Of a stretch of DNA of 61,835 bases, positions 32,887 through 42,417 are shown in pieces. Origin of the DNA: Verrucomicrobia subdivision 3 bacterium UBA693. Its GTDB lineage: Bacteria; Verrucomicrobiota; Verrucomicrobiia; Limisphaerales; UBA8199. The stretch spans positions 1 through 61,835 of the forward strand of contig DBMR01000072.1 of NCBI GenBank assembly GCA_002298785.1, written 5' to 3'. The translations under genes and the position numbers were made by a program. Position 1 is the first letter of the stretch. Each line of letters begins with the position of its first letter. The notes beneath the pieces were generated by a model. It ran no database searches, was not told where the DNA came from, and saw nothing but the letters and a program-made list of their open reading frames with translations.

Positions 32887-35085
32887 ATGCAAACCTCCCC
32901 GTCTGGCTGCCGCTGGTATCCGGCTAATTTCTTCCCGGGTGCCGTGCCGGTTTTGATCGTGCCGCTGTTTCTGCTGTTGAGTTTTTTGTCCGCCTGGGCG
33001 TTGGATCCGCCGCATTCGGAAGCGCAAAACGTCTCGTGCAGCGATTGCCACTTGAATCACACGATTAATCAGGATCAGTACGACTCTCCCGCCGGCAATG
33101 CGAACGTCTGCCTGAGTTGCCATCAAAAAGGCGGGGTTGCCTCTGGCAAAGCGCTGGCGGCCTATGAGCAGGCGCAGTCGTGGTTGAGCCGGGGGCAATC
33201 CGGCGTGGGTAGCGGCACCTCTCACCGTTGGGACGCCAACGCCTCGGGTCGGGTAGTGGCGCTGGGTGCGGCGCCAGCCACGGCGCTCATGACTGAAGGC
33301 AACTACACCGGACGTTACGAGCGGTGTTACACCATCCGGATCACGACGACGGGAGGGCCTGGGATCGCGCGTTTCGATTGGAGTGCGGCGGGCCCTGGGG
33401 TGTCGCTGGCAGGTGGAACCAACCTGCTCACGGGCAGGAAGATTTCGATTGAGCAGGGGTTGCAGGTGACCTTTCAGAATTACCGCCCGGCTCCGGCGTA
33501 CCAGGTCGGAGATCAATGGCAGATTCTCGTGCGGCCCGATCTTCAAAATACGGCGAATCCCGAATTATTGGTCACCATGAACGCGGGGAGCGCTACCTGT
33601 TCAACGTGTCACAATCAACACAGCCAGGCCAACGCGCCGTTCGGCCCCGATGCACCACCTTATCCCTACGTCGGTACGGGGGCGGGCAGGAACTTCATGC
33701 GCCTGGCCAACGATACCGACCAGATGTGCCGGGAATGCCATGCACCAAGATTTGTAGCCAACGCCGCTGCCGGATCACACCCGGTTGGCATCACCGTCGC
33801 TACCAACGCCTCGCCGCATCCGCCCGGGACGCTGCCATTGGATGGCGACGAGGGCCGGATGTGGTGTTCCACATGTCATCAGGCCCACAATAGTCCCGGA
33901 CACGACGGATACCAGTTGCGGGCGGCCCAGGAATCGAAGCTCTGTGCGGAATGCCACGCGCAGGTGGATGTGAATAGCCCAGCGCGCCATCTGAGTCCGG
34001 TGAACGGGCCGCTTTGGCCGGGTGGTCAATATGGATCGTTGCTGCCGGCAGATACCGACCCAGCGCATCGGGGAGCATGCGGTAATTGTCATCGGGTGCA
34101 CGGCTGGCCGGATCCTTCCAGCGCGACGAATGTCTATCCCTCCCTGCTGGTTGAGAAAGAGGAAAACCTTTGCTACACCTGCCATGACGGCAGCCCGCAG
34201 ACGAAGAATCTTCGAGCCAATTTCGCCAAGACCTACTCGCATCCAGTGAGTCTGAGTGGCCGTCACTCACCGACGGAGGACGGCATTCCCGCCCGTTACG
34301 GCACAGCCAATCGGCACGCGGAATGTGCGGATTGTCATAATGTTCACAAACTGGACGAGGATTACGTTCCCGCTCCCCCGCCTTTTGCCTCCAGTGTCTT
34401 GAAGGGAGTCGCGCGTGTTTCCGTAACCAATATCAGCAGCACCAGCGTTGGTTATACCTTCCGCGGCACGGCCGACCTGGCACCGGTCAAAGAATACGAA
34501 GTTTGCTTCACGTGCCATTCGGGATGGACCACTCGGCCTGCGGGGCAGGCCGACTACGCCTTGGAATTCAACGACAAGAATATGTCGTTCCATCCTGTGG
34601 AAGGGCAGGGCAGGAACCTCAACATCAATGCCAATGCCTTCGTCAACAATTGGGGGGCGACCAACGTGATGACCTGCACCGATTGCCATACCAGCGATGA
34701 CGCCAATGTGCGCGGACCGCACGGTTCTTCCTATCGATACATCCTGAAAAAGCCGTACACCGCGAGTTCGTCGGCGCGTACGATGTCCAGCGCGGAGCTG
34801 TGCTTCGATTGCCACCGCTACGATACCTACGCTAATAACAGCGCGAGCAGCACCGTGAAGAACTACAGCCGCTTTTCCGGTTCAGAAGGCCACACGTATC
34901 ATGTGGGTAGTCGCGGTTTTCCCTGCTATGCCTGCCATGAAACTCATGGCGCCTCCAGCCAGCCGTCCTTGTTGATACTCGGACGCAACCCTGGGATCGA
35001 GACCTATACACGAAGCGCGTCCGGTGGTTCGTGCAACCCTACCTGCCACGGCAGCGAGAATTACTCCGTCACCTACTCACGCTAG
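32887..35085 (+). CDS. Exported 14-haem c-type cytochrome
   Basis: From the ATG at 32887 the protein has 732 residues and a signal peptide (VPVLIVPLFLLLSFLSAWA). Thirteen CXXCH haem-binding motifs follow, from CSDCH at 51 through CYACH, plus a fourteenth variant CNPTCH (CX3CH) near the C-terminus. Several have the CXXCHxxH form of doubled-CXXCH cytochromes. A beta-rich stretch of about 160 residues separates haems 2 and 3. The frame is open to 32728 and would add another hydrophobic segment; that start has no ribosome-binding site. The family transfers electrons in the periplasm or at the cell surface. It opens a six-gene plus-strand unit with an NHL/Ig protein and a MacAB-TolC-type exporter. 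Confidence 0.85.
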   Translation: MQTSPSGCRWYPANFFPGAVPVLIVPLFLLLSFLSAWALDPPHSEAQNVSCSDCHLNHTINQDQYDSPAGNANVCLSCHQKGGVASGKALAAYEQAQSWLSRGQSGVGSGTSHRWDANASGRVVALGAAPATALMTEGNYTGRYERCYTIRITTTGGPGIARFDWSAAGPGVSLAGGTNLLTGRKISIEQGLQVTFQNYRPAPAYQVGDQWQILVRPDLQNTANPELLVTMNAGSATCSTCHNQHSQANAPFGPDAPPYPYVGTGAGRNFMRLANDTDQMCRECHAPRFVANAAAGSHPVGITVATNASPHPPGTLPLDGDEGRMWCSTCHQAHNSPGHDGYQLRAAQESKLCAECHAQVDVNSPARHLSPVNGPLWPGGQYGSLLPADTDPAHRGACGNCHRVHGWPDPSSATNVYPSLLVEKEENLCYTCHDGSPQTKNLRANFAKTYSHPVSLSGRHSPTEDGIPARYGTANRHAECADCHNVHKLDEDYVPAPPPFASSVLKGVARVSVTNISSTSVGYTFRGTADLAPVKEYEVCFTCHSGWTTRPAGQADYALEFNDKNMSFHPVEGQGRNLNINANAFVNNWGATNVMTCTDCHTSDDANVRGPHGSSYRYILKKPYTASSSARTMSSAELCFDCHRYDTYANNSASSTVKNYSRFSGSEGHTYHVGSRGFPCYACHETHGASSQPSLLILGRNPGIETYTRSASGGSCNPTCHGSENYSVTYSR

Positions 35086-35112
35086 CCCAAGCTTACCTTG
35101 GAGATTTCCATC

Positions 35113-37944
35113 ATGAATACTCCCTTCTCTCTCTGGCAAAACCTGGCGGCGGTTGCGTGTCGCCTGGCGATGTGCGGCGCGGTCCTTAGCGCGGGCGCTG
35201 GTTCGGCGCCGGTGGCCGTGCCCCTCGGACCGCTGGCCCAACCTTTCGTGGCACCCACCCGGATCGCGACCGATGCCGCCGGCCGCATTTATGTCTCAGA
35301 TTCCTCCGCCGGGCGAGTTACGGTGCTCGACGCTTTCAACCGCTTGGTCCAGGTGAAGGACGGTTTTGCCGAGCCATTGGGCATCGCCGTTGGGGCGGAC
35401 GGACAGATTTACCTTGGCGAGGCCGGTCGCGGCAGCGTCAGTGTGTTTAATCCGGATTGGCAGAAGCTTTATGAGTTAGGAGCTGCAACTGGCGAATTCC
35501 TGGTACCTGGGCACATTGCCGTGAGTGCGGGTCCCTCGGGTCCGACCGTTTACGTCTCGGACCCCTCTGCGCATCAGGTCAAGGCCTACCGTGGCGGGGC
35601 ACTCTTATGGCGCGCCGGCGGGTTGGGCCATGGTGATGGTCAATTTGATGCTCCAACCGGGCTTTGGGTTGGACCTGCGGGCGAGGTGTTTGTCGCGGAC
35701 CAAAACAATGACCGCGTCCAGGTACTCAGCGCCACGGGTGAGTTTCTTCGAGCTTTCACGCTTCGACCGCCCGGCGTCTCGACACGTTCCGGTCGCGCGC
35801 AAGGTCTTACGGGAGACCCATCGGGCCGGATTTATGTCGCGGACACCTTTCAGGGCTTCGTCAAGGTATACGAAACCGGGGGTGCGTTCCTGGGCCGTCT
35901 TGGCAGTTATGGCGAGGGTGCCGGACAGTTGCTATCCCCGGGCGGACTTGCCATGGCCCCTGGAGGACGATTGTGGGTGGCCTCGATCAATACCGCCCAG
36001 GTGCAGGCGTACGGCTTGGACTGCTACTTGCAGCTTTCCGCAGCACCCGCGGTGCAAGCGGTCGCTGTCGGAAGTACGGTCAGCTTCACCGCTACCCCAG
36101 GTTGTGCGGGGCCGTTCGCCTTCCAGTGGCGGAAAGGAACTAACGATTTGACCGATGGGGGAGTTTTCTCCGGCACCACCAGCGCGACGCTCACCATCGC
36201 CGGGGTGACGGCCGGTGACGCAGGGGTTTATTCCGTGGTGGTCAGCGGTCCTGGCGGCGTGGTGACGAGCCCCGGCGCGGTCTTAAACGCGTTGGCCGCG
36301 CCAGTTATTACTTCGTATCCGACTGGTCGAACGGTAGCCCAGGGATCGGCCACGAGTTTTGTAGTCGTCGCACAGGGGGAGAGTTTGACCTACCAATGGT
36401 TTTTCGATGGCATTGCTGTTCCGGGAGCCACGGGAAGCAGCCTGACGCTGACGAATGTGCAACCGAATGCCGCCGGCAGTTACTCTGTCAAGGTCAGCAA
36501 CGCCGGCGGGAGCATTAGCAGTGCCTCGGCGCAATTGACGGTGAACGTGCGACCCGCTTTTCTGCTCCAACCAGAAAGTCAGTCGGTTCCGGAGCGGGGG
36601 GTGGCCACCTTCCAAGTGCTCGCGTCGGGTACCGTACCAGTGCGTTATCAGTGGTACCGCAACGGGAGCGGACTGTCTGGTCAGACTTCCACTACCCTGG
36701 TGCTCACCAACGTCACCCCGGCGCAGGCGGGCACCTATACGGCCAACGCCGCGAACGTCGCCGGAAACGTTTCGAGCGCGTCCGCCGTGTTGACGGTGGT
36801 TCCCGATACTCTGCCGCCGCAAGCGTTGTCCGCCACCGGTGGGCGAGCTACGAATCGCACGGTCCTGGTGGCGTTTAGTGAGCTTGTGCGGCCCGCCACG
36901 GCCCAGGTTGCGGGCAATTACCAGGTTTTTGGTCCCGGGAATCGGTATGTAGTCAGCGCCGTGGTCACCAACGGAACGAATGTGCTTCTCACGCTCAACG
37001 GCCCACGGGAGGGCGGGGTCGATTATGCCTTGCGAATTCGGAACGTGACCGATACGGCCTTGACACCAAACCCCATTTTGCCGAATCCCACCACGATCCC
37101 GATTGTTGGGACCGTGGATCTCATGGGGCTGAATACGCAACCCTGGAAATACTTCCAAACGACCAACGCCAACGGTCTCAATGGTACGGCCTGGAAGCTC
37201 CCGACCTACGTGGATTCCTCATGGTCGAACGGGTTTGGCATCTTTTGGGGGCACCGTTCGAACAGCGTCTATCAGCCCAACCCGAATCCGAACGTCAAGC
37301 TGCCGGTGATCCTCAATTCCGCCGCGAGCGACACGACGCGCGCCTACACGATCCTCAACGTCTTTACCAACGCTGGTAATGTGCTGCAGGAAATCACGTA
37401 TTATTTCAGGGGTTATTTCAACTTCCAGGGCGAAACGAACGGCGCGGCACTGCTGCTCCGGTCGATGGTCGACGATGGTGCGGTATTCTACCTGAACGGG
37501 GTCGAATTGCTCCGGCTGCGCATGGCGGCCTCCCCGACAACCATCCTGGCCGCGACCCTGGCGAACGCTGGTGGCAGCCAGGCCTGGGAGCCAGGCTTCG
37601 ACGCCGCCCCGCGACTCCTGCCGCTGACTGGGCTGAAGCGGGGCACGAATGTGCTCGCGGTCGAGGTCCATCAAAACAGCACCACCAGCACGGACATCAC
37701 CTTTGGAACGACCCTGGAGGCCACTGTGACCAGTTTCTCGGCCGCACTGCCGACGCTCGAGGTGGCGCCTCGGCTGATAGATAACACGATAATCTTGAGT
37801 TGGGGTAATCCATTCTTTATTCTCGAAGGCGCTGCGGATCTGGTCGGCCCCTGGACCTATGTCTCCAACACCAGTCCGGTGACAGTCACCCAGGGGGATC
37901 AGCAGGCGGCGCCAGTGAAGTTTTATCGCCTCAGGCGGCAATGA
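35113..37944 (+). CDS. Secreted NHL-propeller and Ig-repeat protein with FYRL-type tail
   Basis: The ATG at 35113 has GGAG nine bases upstream and gives 943 residues with a signal peptide. NHL repeats (for example DAAGRIYVSDSSAGRV, PAGEVFVADQNNDRVQVL, PSGRIYVADTFQGFVKVY) fill about 40-320. Three Ig-like domains with QW...G and G.Y.V motifs follow (about 320-570). Then come an SbsA-type Ig-like domain (VAFSELVRPATAQVAGNYQV) and a beta-rich domain with FYLNGVELLRLRM. The C-terminus PVKFYRLRRQ resembles that of the Kelch protein. It starts 27 bases after the cytochrome gene, so the two are likely cotranscribed and may interact at the cell surface. Confidence 0.85.
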   Translation: MNTPFSLWQNLAAVACRLAMCGAVLSAGAGSAPVAVPLGPLAQPFVAPTRIATDAAGRIYVSDSSAGRVTVLDAFNRLVQVKDGFAEPLGIAVGADGQIYLGEAGRGSVSVFNPDWQKLYELGAATGEFLVPGHIAVSAGPSGPTVYVSDPSAHQVKAYRGGALLWRAGGLGHGDGQFDAPTGLWVGPAGEVFVADQNNDRVQVLSATGEFLRAFTLRPPGVSTRSGRAQGLTGDPSGRIYVADTFQGFVKVYETGGAFLGRLGSYGEGAGQLLSPGGLAMAPGGRLWVASINTAQVQAYGLDCYLQLSAAPAVQAVAVGSTVSFTATPGCAGPFAFQWRKGTNDLTDGGVFSGTTSATLTIAGVTAGDAGVYSVVVSGPGGVVTSPGAVLNALAAPVITSYPTGRTVAQGSATSFVVVAQGESLTYQWFFDGIAVPGATGSSLTLTNVQPNAAGSYSVKVSNAGGSISSASAQLTVNVRPAFLLQPESQSVPERGVATFQVLASGTVPVRYQWYRNGSGLSGQTSTTLVLTNVTPAQAGTYTANAANVAGNVSSASAVLTVVPDTLPPQALSATGGRATNRTVLVAFSELVRPATAQVAGNYQVFGPGNRYVVSAVVTNGTNVLLTLNGPREGGVDYALRIRNVTDTALTPNPILPNPTTIPIVGTVDLMGLNTQPWKYFQTTNANGLNGTAWKLPTYVDSSWSNGFGIFWGHRSNSVYQPNPNPNVKLPVILNSAASDTTRAYTILNVFTNAGNVLQEITYYFRGYFNFQGETNGAALLLRSMVDDGAVFYLNGVELLRLRMAASPTTILAATLANAGGSQAWEPGFDAAPRLLPLTGLKRGTNVLAVEVHQNSTTSTDITFGTTLEATVTSFSAALPTLEVAPRLIDNTIILSWGNPFFILEGAADLVGPWTYVSNTSPVTVTQGDQQAAPVKFYRLRRQ

Positions 37945-37951
37945 TCAGAAA

Positions 37952-39715
37952 ATGAGTTTGTTATTTGGTAGTTTGCTCCGGCACTGTGTTGGCCGGTCGA
38001 TGGGCCGCGCGGCCATCCTCAGTCTTGGCTGTCTGGTCCTGGTGAGTTGCAGCGCCAAGCATTACCGGAAGTCGGCGGACAAGGAAACCTACACGATCAT
38101 TCAACAGTATCATCAGGCGGTGTTCGGGCACACGAACGCTTTTAATATTGAGACGGCATACTCCCAGCGCGATCCCCAGACCATCCCGCCCGCGGAGATC
38201 ATCGGCGATCGCAGCGCGAGTAATCGGGCCAGCATCAATCTCGAGCAGGCTTTGGAAATGTCCCTGAAGCAAAGCCGCGAGTACCAAACCCAGAAGGAAC
38301 AGCTTTATCTAACGGCCTTGACGCTGACTGGAGCGCGGTGGGAATTCAGTCCGCAATTCTTCGCCGGCGCGACACCGCAAATTGCAGGCACACCCAGCGG
38401 CGCCCAGGTGGGGTCCGTTTCCAGCAAGCTCGGGGTCGGTCAATTGTTAAAGACGGGTGGCAGCCTGACGATGTCGCTGGCGAACGACCTCGTACGCTAC
38501 TTCACGGGAAAGCCGGACCTCGTAGCCAGGAACTCCGCCATCAACACGCTTTCGGTAAACCTCACGCAGCCGTTGTTGCGCGGGTTCGGCATTAACAACC
38601 CCGCTGTCGAGAGTCTCACGCAAGCCGAACGAAACGTGGTTTACGCCATTCGCAGCTACAGCCTCTATCAGCAGCAATTCGCGGTGGAAACCGTCAATGG
38701 CTACTTCGCGTTGCTGTCACAAAAGGACATTGTGCGGAACAATTACCGCAACTACACCAACCGCGTGGAGACGACCATGTATCTGGAGGCTCGAGCCGTG
38801 GATCGAGAGCGGACCAGCAGTGTGGAGGATGCCCGAAATGCGCAATTGTCGGCGAAAAAGGATTACATCAATTCTCTGGCGGCCTATCTGACGGCTTTGG
38901 ATGGCTATAAACTGCGGTTGGGCTTGCCGATTGGCTGCCAACTCTTTCTGGATGACCGGGACCTCGATGCCTTGATCCAGGCGGGGTTGACCCCGTTGGA
39001 GCTCAGCCCCAAAGCCGCCTTTGAGCTCTGCGTCGAAAAACAAATGGAAATCCTTAACGCCATCGATCGTTTTGAGGATAGCAAACGTAAGATCAAGGTG
39101 TCCGCGGATCGATTGCGGGCGGAATTGAATCTCTTCGCGGACGCAAAACTTTCGTCTGATTCGCCTGATGATTACACCAAATTTGACCCGGACAAAGTCC
39201 GGTACACCGCGGGCGTGACGTTGAACCTGCCGCTGGATCGGCAGTTGGAGCGCAACAATTATCGCGCCACCCTGGTCTCGTTTGAATCACAACTGCGCTC
39301 GCTCGCGCTCACCCTGGATAACTACAAGGATCGAATTGAGCGGGGCATGCGTACGATGGAACAGACCCGGCTCAACTACATTGTAAATGTCGAATCGCTG
39401 AAGAACGCCGAGCGCCGATTGGAAAACAACGTTATGTTGCTGGAAGCCGGCCGCGCGACGGTGCGCGACGTGCGCGAAGCGCAGGACGGACTGATCGAAG
39501 CGCAGAACAATCTGTCCTCGATGTATCCCGTTTACCTGACGGCCCGGCTGAACCTTCTGCTCAATATTGGGGTGATCGACACTCAGCCGGCGAAATTTTG
39601 GCTGCTTGATCCGTTGAAGGATCGATTGTCCCCTCAACAGATGGCCGCGCCGCCGCTGCGGATGCCGGGAGACCAGGTGCCGCCGCCGCAACAATTCTTC
39701 GAACCCACATCATGA
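37952..39715 (+). CDS. TolC-family outer-membrane efflux lipoprotein
   Basis: The 587-residue protein starts seven bases after the preceding stop. A lipoprotein signal with lipobox LVSC (Cys about 33) implies an N-terminal lipid anchor, as in NodT/CusC-type members. Long coiled helical hairpins typical of the TolC/OEP repeat occur twice, for example EQALEMSLKQSREYQTQKEQLYLTAL and LEAGRATVRDVREAQDGLIEAQ. In tripartite pumps these proteins form the outer-membrane duct. Its 3' end overlaps the adaptor gene by four bases (ATGA at 39712), so the two are coupled. It is the exit channel of the MacAB-like pump of this operon. Confidence 0.9.
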   Translation: MSLLFGSLLRHCVGRSMGRAAILSLGCLVLVSCSAKHYRKSADKETYTIIQQYHQAVFGHTNAFNIETAYSQRDPQTIPPAEIIGDRSASNRASINLEQALEMSLKQSREYQTQKEQLYLTALTLTGARWEFSPQFFAGATPQIAGTPSGAQVGSVSSKLGVGQLLKTGGSLTMSLANDLVRYFTGKPDLVARNSAINTLSVNLTQPLLRGFGINNPAVESLTQAERNVVYAIRSYSLYQQQFAVETVNGYFALLSQKDIVRNNYRNYTNRVETTMYLEARAVDRERTSSVEDARNAQLSAKKDYINSLAAYLTALDGYKLRLGLPIGCQLFLDDRDLDALIQAGLTPLELSPKAAFELCVEKQMEILNAIDRFEDSKRKIKVSADRLRAELNLFADAKLSSDSPDDYTKFDPDKVRYTAGVTLNLPLDRQLERNNYRATLVSFESQLRSLALTLDNYKDRIERGMRTMEQTRLNYIVNVESLKNAERRLENNVMLLEAGRATVRDVREAQDGLIEAQNNLSSMYPVYLTARLNLLLNIGVIDTQPAKFWLLDPLKDRLSPQQMAAPPLRMPGDQVPPPQQFFEPTS

Positions 39716-41604
39716 ATTTGAACACCTTTATCCAAAAACTGCCCCCTGCGGTTCGTCGTCGTCCGGTGCTGTCGGGAGTGGTGGCGGTGGCGTGCTTGCT
39801 GCTCGTTATTTGGGTCCTCAAACCGGCGCCGACGTCGGGGACGGCGACCGCGTATCACACGGTACAACGCGGTGATTTTACGGTCTCGGTGGTGGAGGGT
39901 GGGACCCTGGCCGCCGTGCGGGAAATCAGCATCCGCAACGAAGTGGAAGGCACGGCACGCATTATTTACATCGTGCCGGAGGGCAATTACGTGAAGAAAG
40001 GCGATCTGCTGGTGGAACTGGATTCCGCCCAGGCGCAGGACCAGGTCAACCTGCAACAGATCAACTTGGAGAAGGCGCGTTTTGCCGTCGAGCAGGCCCG
40101 GGCGCAGTTGGAAATTCAACGGAGCGCCACGAATAGTGACTACCTGGCGGCGGACCTGAAACTCAAGCTCGCTCGAATCGACCTGGAAAAATATGAGCAG
40201 GGCCAGCGCATGGTGGACACGGTCGAGGCCAGCAACAAGGTAGTGCAGGCGGAAGCCCAATTGAACGTCAACTACGACAATTACCGGAATTCCACCAACC
40301 TCGCCGCCAAGGGTTACGAGACCAAACAGAAGGTGGATGGAGACCGGTTGGCGGTACTGAACACGGCCAACGCTTTAATCGTCGCCAGCAACACCCTCTG
40401 GATGCTGGAGAAATTCGACGTGGCCAAACAAATGGCGAAGTACAATGCGGATGTGCAGCAGGCGGAACAGGAACTGGACCGGGTGATCAGCCAGAACCAG
40501 CGGAAGATGGCGCAATACGGTGCTGATTTGATCGCCCAGCAAAACACGCTCGCCCTGAGTGAAGAAAAGCTCCGGCGCGACAAGAAGAACCTGGCGGCCA
40601 GCAGAATCGAAGCACCGCAGGACGGTTTGGTGGTCTACCAGGTAAGCGATAGTCACTTCAGCAGCGAGTCGCTCATCGAAGGCGGCGCGGTGGTGCGCAA
40701 TCGGCAGGAGTTGATCAAACTTCCCGATCTCTCCCGCATGAAGGTGACGGTCAAGGTTCATGAGTCGCACATCAACATGATTCGGCCAGGGCTGCCGGCG
40801 TATGTCATGCTCGATTCGATGCCGGACGAACGTTTTCGCGGGATGGTGGAAAGGGTCGCCCCGCTGCCGGATACTCAGGCGCGTTGGGGGAATCCCAACC
40901 TGAAAGTTTATAACACCGAGGTGCACATCACGGACACGTTACCCAACATAAAGCCGGGCGTCTCCGCCAAAGTCGAGATCATCGTGACCAATATCAGCGC
41001 TGCGCTATCCGTCCCGATCCAGTCGATCACTACTCATAAAGGCAAGCAGGTGGCTTATGTGGTCCGAGCGGGGAAATCGGACCCGCGGCCGGTGGAAGTC
41101 GGGATGTTCAACACGAAGTTTATCGAGGTGACCAAAGGTTTGAACGTGGGAGATCGCGTGTTGCTATCACCGCCGCTGGAGGCCCAGGAGAAGGACCTCG
41201 AGGATGCGGTGCTGGCGGAGGGTGAAAAGGCGAAGGCGGCCACGAACGTTCCCCCTCGAGTCACCCCTCCCGCGGGACCACCGGGGGAGTCTCCGGCATT
41301 GGTCGAGCCGGTCGCCGGCGGCGGACCTGATGTGCAGGACGACAATTCGCGTCGCCGTGAGCTTGCCGGGCGACCAGGTCGGGGTGGGACCAACGCCGGT
41401 CCACGCCTGGACCGGAAGGAGTTGCTCAAGCGGTTTGATAAGAACGGAGATGGCGAGTTGGATGAGGAGGAATTGGCGGCGATGCGTCAGAGCTTTGGTG
41501 GCGACCGGGGCGGGCAGGGCAAGGGCGGTGGGCGTCGGTCCGAACGATCCGATTCTGACAACGGGGCGATCCGGTCAAGCGGGACTGATATGCCCAAATC
41601 TTAA
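39712..41604 (+). CDS. MacA/HlyD-type periplasmic adaptor with a C-terminal EF-hand
   Basis: The 630-residue protein has an N-terminal membrane anchor (VLSGVVAVACLLLVIWVL). A lipoyl/barrel-sandwich region (VVEGGTLAAVREISIRNE ... ARIEAPQDGLVVY) brackets a long coiled-coil hairpin (about 110-300). A beta-barrel follows and an MP domain, as in MacA and HlyD adaptors. The unusual part is a Pro/Gly-rich linker followed by an EF-hand loop DKNGDGELDEEE (about 576-587) with all calcium-ligand positions conserved, and then a Gly/Arg-rich tail. It bridges the TolC-like duct and the MacB permease. Calcium may tune assembly, an inference from the loop alone. Confidence 0.88.
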   Translation: MNLNTFIQKLPPAVRRRPVLSGVVAVACLLLVIWVLKPAPTSGTATAYHTVQRGDFTVSVVEGGTLAAVREISIRNEVEGTARIIYIVPEGNYVKKGDLLVELDSAQAQDQVNLQQINLEKARFAVEQARAQLEIQRSATNSDYLAADLKLKLARIDLEKYEQGQRMVDTVEASNKVVQAEAQLNVNYDNYRNSTNLAAKGYETKQKVDGDRLAVLNTANALIVASNTLWMLEKFDVAKQMAKYNADVQQAEQELDRVISQNQRKMAQYGADLIAQQNTLALSEEKLRRDKKNLAASRIEAPQDGLVVYQVSDSHFSSESLIEGGAVVRNRQELIKLPDLSRMKVTVKVHESHINMIRPGLPAYVMLDSMPDERFRGMVERVAPLPDTQARWGNPNLKVYNTEVHITDTLPNIKPGVSAKVEIIVTNISAALSVPIQSITTHKGKQVAYVVRAGKSDPRPVEVGMFNTKFIEVTKGLNVGDRVLLSPPLEAQEKDLEDAVLAEGEKAKAATNVPPRVTPPAGPPGESPALVEPVAGGGPDVQDDNSRRRELAGRPGRGGTNAGPRLDRKELLKRFDKNGDGELDEEELAAMRQSFGGDRGGQGKGGGRRSERSDSDNGAIRSSGTDMPKS

Positions 41605-41637
41605 TGGTATTCATCCTGGCCAGTCCCCTCAGCTCCT

Positions 41638-42417
41638 ATGGTTGAAGCACCCAGAAATCCCGGTTCCACCTCGGCTTCCGCAGCCGTCGATTCGCGAGGA
41701 ATCATCCGCATCGAGCGTCTCGAGAAGACTTACGTGCTCGGTGAAGAAAACATCGTGCGCGCCCTGGCGGGGGTTGACCTGCGGATCGAGCAAGGCTCAT
41801 TCGTGGCCATCATGGGTCCTTCCGGATCGGGAAAATCGACGATGCTGAATATCCTGGGGTGCCTGGATCGGCCTACGGCGGGCAGCTATTTCCTGGGCGG
41901 TGAGGATGTTTCCCGCATGAGCGATGACGCGCTGTCGGAGGTGCGTGGCCGAAGAATCGGGTTCATATTCCAGTCCTATAATCTGATCGCTCAGCTAACC
42001 GTCATTGAAAACATCCAGGTGCCGCTCTTTTATCGCGGGCAGGATCTCCGGACCTCGTATGATCGCTGTGTGGAGTTGGCAAAGCTCGTGGGCCTGGGGG
42101 ATCGCCTGACGCACCGGCCGACACAATTATCCGGCGGCCAGCAGCAGCGAGTGGCGATCGCGCGGTCCCTGGTGAATGATCCTTTGATGATTCTGGCGGA
42201 CGAGCCGACGGGAAATCTCGACTCCCGGACGGGCGCCGAAGTGCTCGAACTGATCACGCACCTGAACCAGGGTGGCAAGACTATCGTGCTGGTAACTCAT
42301 GATGACAAGGTCGCCGCCCGGGCTCATCGCATCGTGCGAATGAAAGACGGACGCATCGACCAGGACATCTACCGGACGGCAGAGACCGCCGGCCTAAGAC
42401 AACCGGAGCGCCCATGA
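41638..42417 (+). CDS. MacB-type ABC transporter ATPase
   Basis: The 259-residue protein is a LolD/MacB-class ABC ATPase with Walker A GPSGSGKST, the Q-loop in FIFQSYN, signature LSGGQQQR, Walker B LILADEPTGNLD and the H-loop VTHD. Residues 20-60 carry the A-loop-containing strand (RLEKTYVLGEENIVRALAGVDL). In fused MacB this domain and the permease are one protein; here they are separate genes overlapping as ATGA (42414). It powers the tripartite exporter encoded on either side. Confidence 0.93.
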   Translation: MVEAPRNPGSTSASAAVDSRGIIRIERLEKTYVLGEENIVRALAGVDLRIEQGSFVAIMGPSGSGKSTMLNILGCLDRPTAGSYFLGGEDVSRMSDDALSEVRGRRIGFIFQSYNLIAQLTVIENIQVPLFYRGQDLRTSYDRCVELAKLVGLGDRLTHRPTQLSGGQQQRVAIARSLVNDPLMILADEPTGNLDSRTGAEVLELITHLNQGGKTIVLVTHDDKVAARAHRIVRMKDGRIDQDIYRTAETAGLRQPERP

